Shown here in pieces: positions 5,691 through 8,357 of a stretch of 8,357 nucleotides of DNA (positions within the stretch are counted from its first letter, which is position 1; every line of letters begins with the position of its first letter). The stretch lies in assembly GCA_045541975.1 (NCBI GenBank), contig JAZQKB010000023.1, forward strand, positions 1 to 8,357. The letters run 5' to 3'. The position numbers and the translations under genes are program-made. A model generated the notes under the pieces. That model saw nothing but the letters and a program-made list of their open reading frames with translations. It did no database searches and was not told the DNA's origin. This DNA is from SIG452 sp045541975. GTDB lineage: Bacteria; Bacillota; Clostridia; UMGS1840.

Positions 5691-5859
5691 CACCCATTAT
5701 ACCATCATGTATCCATTGTGTTGAATCCTATTTTAAAAAAAGAAACATACAAATTTTATACTAGCAAAATATGAAATAAATTTCTGCCTTGACACATTTA
5801 GTTTTTTGCTGACATGTAACCAAATCATTATCATTAAAATACACGCCTATATTTGCACA

Positions 5860-7122
5860 CTAATACTCTATAAAATCAGACACATAAAGCTCTTTGGAAT
5901 TAGACAATGGTACCATGTTTTCATCCCATACAAACACCTTAACACAAAAAACATTCTCTCTATTAAAGTTTGTTCTTAAATTGTCCGCGGAGAGGTATTT
6001 GCATTCGAGTGCCTTTTCGCAACTATCATACGATGCTGTGTAAATACGAGCATTCGAGGGTATATTATCAATTTCAACATTAACAGCTAAACTATTAATT
6101 CCATATGCGCCCAAATCTGTAACAATCAGTTTTTTAATTTCCGGTTTAGGAACTACAGTAATCTCACATTCTGCATAACAATCACTGTTTCCTACTGATG
6201 CAGTAATTATTGTTTTTCCTGCTGAAATGGCTGTAATGGTACCCTCATTAACTGTTGCCACAGACGTATCAGATGATTCCCATATAATTTCATCTGTGGT
6301 GTAATTGGGAAGAATATCTACAGTCAAAGATTTCTTGCCACCAGTATACATAGTTTCTGATTGACTTTGGAAAGAAATATCGTAAGCAGGAACATAATTA
6401 TAATGTACCTTCACTTTTTTTAGTCTATCATTGCCATACCAAACTATAATTTGTGACCATTCTTTTGAACTGCCCTCATAATATATATCCGTTAATTGAT
6501 CACATTTATAAAATGCATAAATATCGATTGTATGTACTGTTTTCGGAATCATGATACTGGTAGCTTTGGAATATGCAAATGCTTGTTCACTAATGCATTC
6601 TAAACTCTCTGGCAGGATAAAATTTGTTGCTCTTGCTGAAAATCCATATGACTGAGCAGCAATCACACGTGTTCCTGGCTTAATAATAATATCTTCACCA
6701 GTTATCATACTTCCGTATATTAGACAATCATCTATATAAAAACTGTCTTGCCACCAGTATCCGTTTCCATTGACCAATGAAGTAGAGTCAAAGCTAGAAT
6801 AGCCTATACATTCGACACTTTTGGGTATAGAAACATTTAACAAATTAACACATGGATAAAATGCATCGCATCCTATATATGTTACTCCCTCCGATATTAC
6901 CACTTCTTTAATAGAATCCAAGTACTTTTTCCAAGGTTGGTTACTATTCGTCCAATTATCCATCGGCCCAGTCCCACTAATTGTAATAGTACCATTATCG
7001 TCAAGTGTCCATGTTAAATTATCACCGCAGACCCCACTTACATCAGCGCTTACTGTCGTATATGAACCAGCAAATATTAAAATGAGACAAACAAGAATAA
7101 AAACCAAATTTTTAAGATTCAT
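5860..7122 (-). CDS. Secreted BspA-like leucine-rich-repeat protein with bacterial Ig-like (Big2) domain
   Basis: The 420-residue product has a signal peptide (1-26, ending TVSA). A BspA-type LRR_5 region (about 33-245) opens with LTWTLDDNGTITISGTGPM and continues with EGVTYIGCDAFYPC, LPESLECISEQAFAYS and IPKTVHTIDIYAFYKC. A Big2-like Ig domain (about 246-325) has ILPNYTTDEIIWESSDTSVA and GTITAISAGKTIITAS. A C-terminal module (about 326-420) includes VKVFVWDENMVPL, which matches the end of the other BspA-like protein. There is no sorting signal, S-layer homology domain or dockerin. An adhesive or glycan-interacting extracellular role is inferred from the domains. ATG 7122 is preceded by AAGGGAG at 13 nt, rather far. 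Its opening LRR segment parallels residues 190-260 of the protein at 3932-5110, so the two are paralogues with different accessory domains. It lies between copies of a 15-bp repeat. Confidence 0.88.
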   Translation of the reverse strand: MNLKNLVFILVCLILIFAGSYTTVSADVSGVCGDNLTWTLDDNGTITISGTGPMDNWTNSNQPWKKYLDSIKEVVISEGVTYIGCDAFYPCVNLLNVSIPKSVECIGYSSFDSTSLVNGNGYWWQDSFYIDDCLIYGSMITGEDIIIKPGTRVIAAQSYGFSARATNFILPESLECISEQAFAYSKATSIMIPKTVHTIDIYAFYKCDQLTDIYYEGSSKEWSQIIVWYGNDRLKKVKVHYNYVPAYDISFQSQSETMYTGGKKSLTVDILPNYTTDEIIWESSDTSVATVNEGTITAISAGKTIITASVGNSDCYAECEITVVPKPEIKKLIVTDLGAYGINSLAVNVEIDNIPSNARIYTASYDSCEKALECKYLSADNLRTNFNRENVFCVKVFVWDENMVPLSNSKELYVSDFIEY

Positions 7123-7234
7123 CGTAAAAACTTATCTCCCTTAATTTCAATCAATACACTTTTTTAAAATATTTACTTTTGTTATAATCGACGCTCAGCA
7201 AAGCATTTGAACGAAACAAATAAAAAGGCAATTT

Positions 7235-7251
7235 GTTTTGAAATTCAAAAC
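7235..7251. promoter_or_regulatory. 17-bp palindrome upstream of the BspA-like gene (candidate operator)
   Basis: GTTTTGAA (7235-7242) and TTCAAAAC (7244-7251) are perfect 8-bp inverted arms around a single A. It lies 113 bp upstream of the ATG at 7122, within the probable leader or promoter region. The size and symmetry suit a dimeric repressor. No regulator can be assigned, and it does not resemble the candidate operator at 5292-5330. Confidence 0.4.
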
Positions 7252-7323
7252 CGTAAAACATATACTTTTCACTAAAAATGAAATAAAGTGTATACATCTA
7301 AAAAACAAATAGAGCATTTCGCC

Positions 7324-7352
7324 ATAATATTTTTTTGAAAAAACATAGGCAA
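7324..7352 (-). promoter_or_regulatory. Possible promoter of the second BspA-like gene
   Basis: On the minus strand TTGCCT (7352-7347), 17 bp, and TATTAT (7329-7324) form the best sigma-A match seen upstream of the gene. It would give a leader of about 195 nt. TATAAC near 7184 is an alternative -10 box but lacks a good -35. Confidence 0.35.
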
Positions 7353-7371
7353 TACCACATGTTGTTGATAT

Positions 7372-7422
7372 AAGTTAGACACATCATTGTGGAAATCCCA
7401 AAATGATGTGTCTAACATGAAA
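7372..7422. repeat. Long perfect hairpin; right copy of the GTTAGACACATCA element
   Basis: GTTAGACACATCATT (7374-7388) and AATGATGTGTCTAAC (7402-7416) are perfect 15-bp inverted arms. Three further pairs (TGG 7390-7392 with CCA 7398-7400) follow after one mismatch, leaving a 5-nt loop. On the minus strand it begins 43 nt after the stop of the GGGtGRT gene but lacks a T-run, so it is not a standard terminator, although it could slow polymerase or protect the 3' end of the message. The left arm is repeated in direct orientation at 5660-5674. Confidence 0.85.
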
Positions 7423-7459
7423 AATTCAGTTGAAACTTAAGATAAGTCTGAAAACTCTC

Positions 7460-8356
7460 TTATTTAGAAGCTTCTTCGATTGCAACTGCAACTGCAACAG
7501 ACATACCAACCATGGGGTTGTTACCTGCGCCGATTAAGCCCATCATTTCAACGTGAGCCGGAACGGAAGAAGAACCTGCAAACTGAGCATCAGAGTGCAT
7601 TCTTCCCATGGTGTCGGTTAAGCCGTAAGAAGCGGGGCCTGCAGCCATGTTATCGGGATGCAGAGTTCTTCCGGTACCGCCGCCAGATGCAACGGAGAAG
7701 TATTTTTTACCCTGCTGAATGCATTCTTTTTTGTAGGTGCCTGCAACAGGATGCTGGAATCTGGTGGGGTTGGTGGAGTTACCGGTAATGGAAACGCCAA
7801 CGTTTTCTTTGTGCATAATTGCAACGCCTTCACGAACGTCGTCACAACCGTAGCATCTTACTTTTGCTCTTTCGCCATCGGAATATGCTTTTTCAGAAAC
7901 GATTTTCAGTTCACCGGTGTAATAGTCAAACTGAGTTTTCACATAGGTGAAGCCGTTAATTCTGGAGATGATTTCTGCAGCATCTTTACCCAGACCGTTT
8001 AAGATAACCTTTAATGGTTCTTTTCTAACTTTGTTTGCAGATTTTGCAATACCGATTGCACCTTCAGCAGCAGCGAAAGATTCGTGACCTGCTAAGAATG
8101 CAAAACATTTGGTATCTTCACGAAGCAGCATTGCTGCTAAGTTACCATGGCCTAAACCTACTTTTCTATCATCAGCAACGGATCCGGGGATACAGAATGC
8201 CTGTAAGCCTTCGCCGATTACTTCTGCAGCGTCAGCAGCATTGGTAACGCCGCGTTTGATTGCTAAAGCGGCACCTAAGATATATGCCCAGCAAGCGTTT
8301 TCAAAACAGATGGGCTGGATGCCTTTTACGATGTTATAAACATCAATCCCTTTATC
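7460..8356 (-). CDS. GGGtGRT protein (N-terminus outside the window)
   Basis: The minus-strand frame is open from the window edge to TAA at 7462-7460, giving 298 visible residues. An internal ATG at 8131 is not the start, because the frame upstream encodes conserved-looking protein (GIQPICFENACWAYILGAAL, GLQAFCIPGSVADDRKVGLG). The name-giving motif SGGGTGRTLHPDN is encoded at about 7649-7687 (GGGTGRT at 7664-7684). Other conserved-looking stretches are FLAGHESFAAAEGA, YGCDDVREGVAIMH, SITGNSTNPTRFQHP and GAGNNPMVGMSVAVAVAI. The family is usually about 330 residues, so roughly 30-35 are missing. It is a soluble cytoplasmic family of unknown biochemistry; my recollection is that it often neighbours a NifU-like iron-sulfur scaffold gene, which would lie upstream and outside this window. 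Cysteines are present (three in the first 75 visible residues), but a metal role is not demonstrated. Confidence 0.93.
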   Translation of the reverse strand, partial: DKGIDVYNIVKGIQPICFENACWAYILGAALAIKRGVTNAADAAEVIGEGLQAFCIPGSVADDRKVGLGHGNLAAMLLREDTKCFAFLAGHESFAAAEGAIGIAKSANKVRKEPLKVILNGLGKDAAEIISRINGFTYVKTQFDYYTGELKIVSEKAYSDGERAKVRCYGCDDVREGVAIMHKENVGVSITGNSTNPTRFQHPVAGTYKKECIQQGKKYFSVASGGGTGRTLHPDNMAAGPASYGLTDTMGRMHSDAQFAGSSSVPAHVEMMGLIGAGNNPMVGMSVAVAVAIEEASK

Positions 8357-8357
8357 T

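Larger units (their letters stand above)
5555..5859. other. Intergenic region between the Xre gene and the second BspA-like gene
   Basis: It holds the terminator at 5591-5629 and the repeat element at 5641-5690. From about 5691 to 5859 it is AT-rich and I see no gene, no convincing promoter and no separate terminator for the minus-strand gene ending at 5860. No transposase remnant could be recognised. Confidence 0.6.
7123..7459. other. Intergenic region upstream of the second BspA-like gene
   Basis: This strongly AT-rich stretch contains a 17-bp palindrome (7235-7251), a weak promoter candidate (7324-7352), an imperfect inverted repeat (TATACTTT 7261-7268 against AAAGTGTATA 7285-7294) and the long hairpin at 7374-7416. 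No reading frame of note and no recognisable RNA gene were seen. Confidence 0.6.

Noticed and set aside
5789..5817. TTGACA at 5789-5794 as a plus-strand promoter
   Set aside because: No acceptable -10 box lies 16-18 bp downstream (ACATGT at 17 bp), and no plus-strand gene follows.
5641..5859. Transposase pseudogene between the repeat copies
   Set aside because: No frame in this stretch gives a recognisable transposase fragment; only the short repeat units support a mobile-element origin.
7374..7416. Standard Rho-independent terminator
   Set aside because: The stem is long and stable, but neither strand has a T-run after it, so it is recorded as a palindromic repeat with possible 3'-end function.
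7480..8339. Several plus-strand frames opposite the GGGtGRT gene
   Set aside because: They are shadows of a strongly conserved minus-strand protein, have low-complexity or unnatural composition and no start signals.

Overview
The window looks like chromosomal DNA of a low-to-moderate GC Gram-positive anaerobe of the class Clostridia, probably an uncultured gut-type lineage. The basis is AGGAGG-type ribosome binding sites, textbook sigma-A promoters with 17-bp spacers, short Gram-positive signal peptides, compact intrinsic terminators after most genes, and proteins typical of Clostridia (a clostridial DUF1015 protein, a GGGtGRT protein, BspA-type leucine-rich-repeat secreted proteins). The species cannot be named from the sequence.

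Layout. Positions 2-124 are the tail of a secreted-type protein whose C-terminus resembles an internal module of the next gene. A run of 10-bp tandem repeats begins at its stop codon, followed by a terminator. Positions 324-2423 encode a secreted esterase-like enzyme: signal peptide, two copies of a carbohydrate-binding-like beta-sandwich joined by a Pro/Thr linker, a small beta-sandwich module, and a C-terminal SGNH hydrolase. Positions 2549-3820 encode a DUF1015 protein. Both genes have their own promoter and terminator.

From about 3890 to 7440 the DNA is visibly more AT-rich and looks accessory. It carries two minus-strand secreted BspA-like proteins (3932-5110 and 5860-7122) and, between them, a 70-residue Xre-type regulator (5342-5554). 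The regulator is divergent from the first BspA-like gene, and their promoters have overlapping -35 boxes. A 9-bp inverted repeat spans the regulator's -10 box and start site, so an autoregulated switch controlling a surface protein is plausible. A 15-bp direct repeat, part of which also occurs inverted in a long hairpin, flanks the second BspA-like gene.

The window ends in the minus-strand gene for a GGGtGRT protein (7460-8356, N-terminus outside the window).

Four of the seven genes (the 5' partial gene, the esterase, and both BspA-like genes) appear to share one small C-terminal-type beta-sandwich module ending in a 'VKxFxWDxNMxPL'-like strand. The likely theme is cell-surface or extracellular interaction with polysaccharide, set between two conserved housekeeping-type genes of poorly known function. 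I see no tRNA, rRNA, CRISPR array, intact transposase or phage gene.
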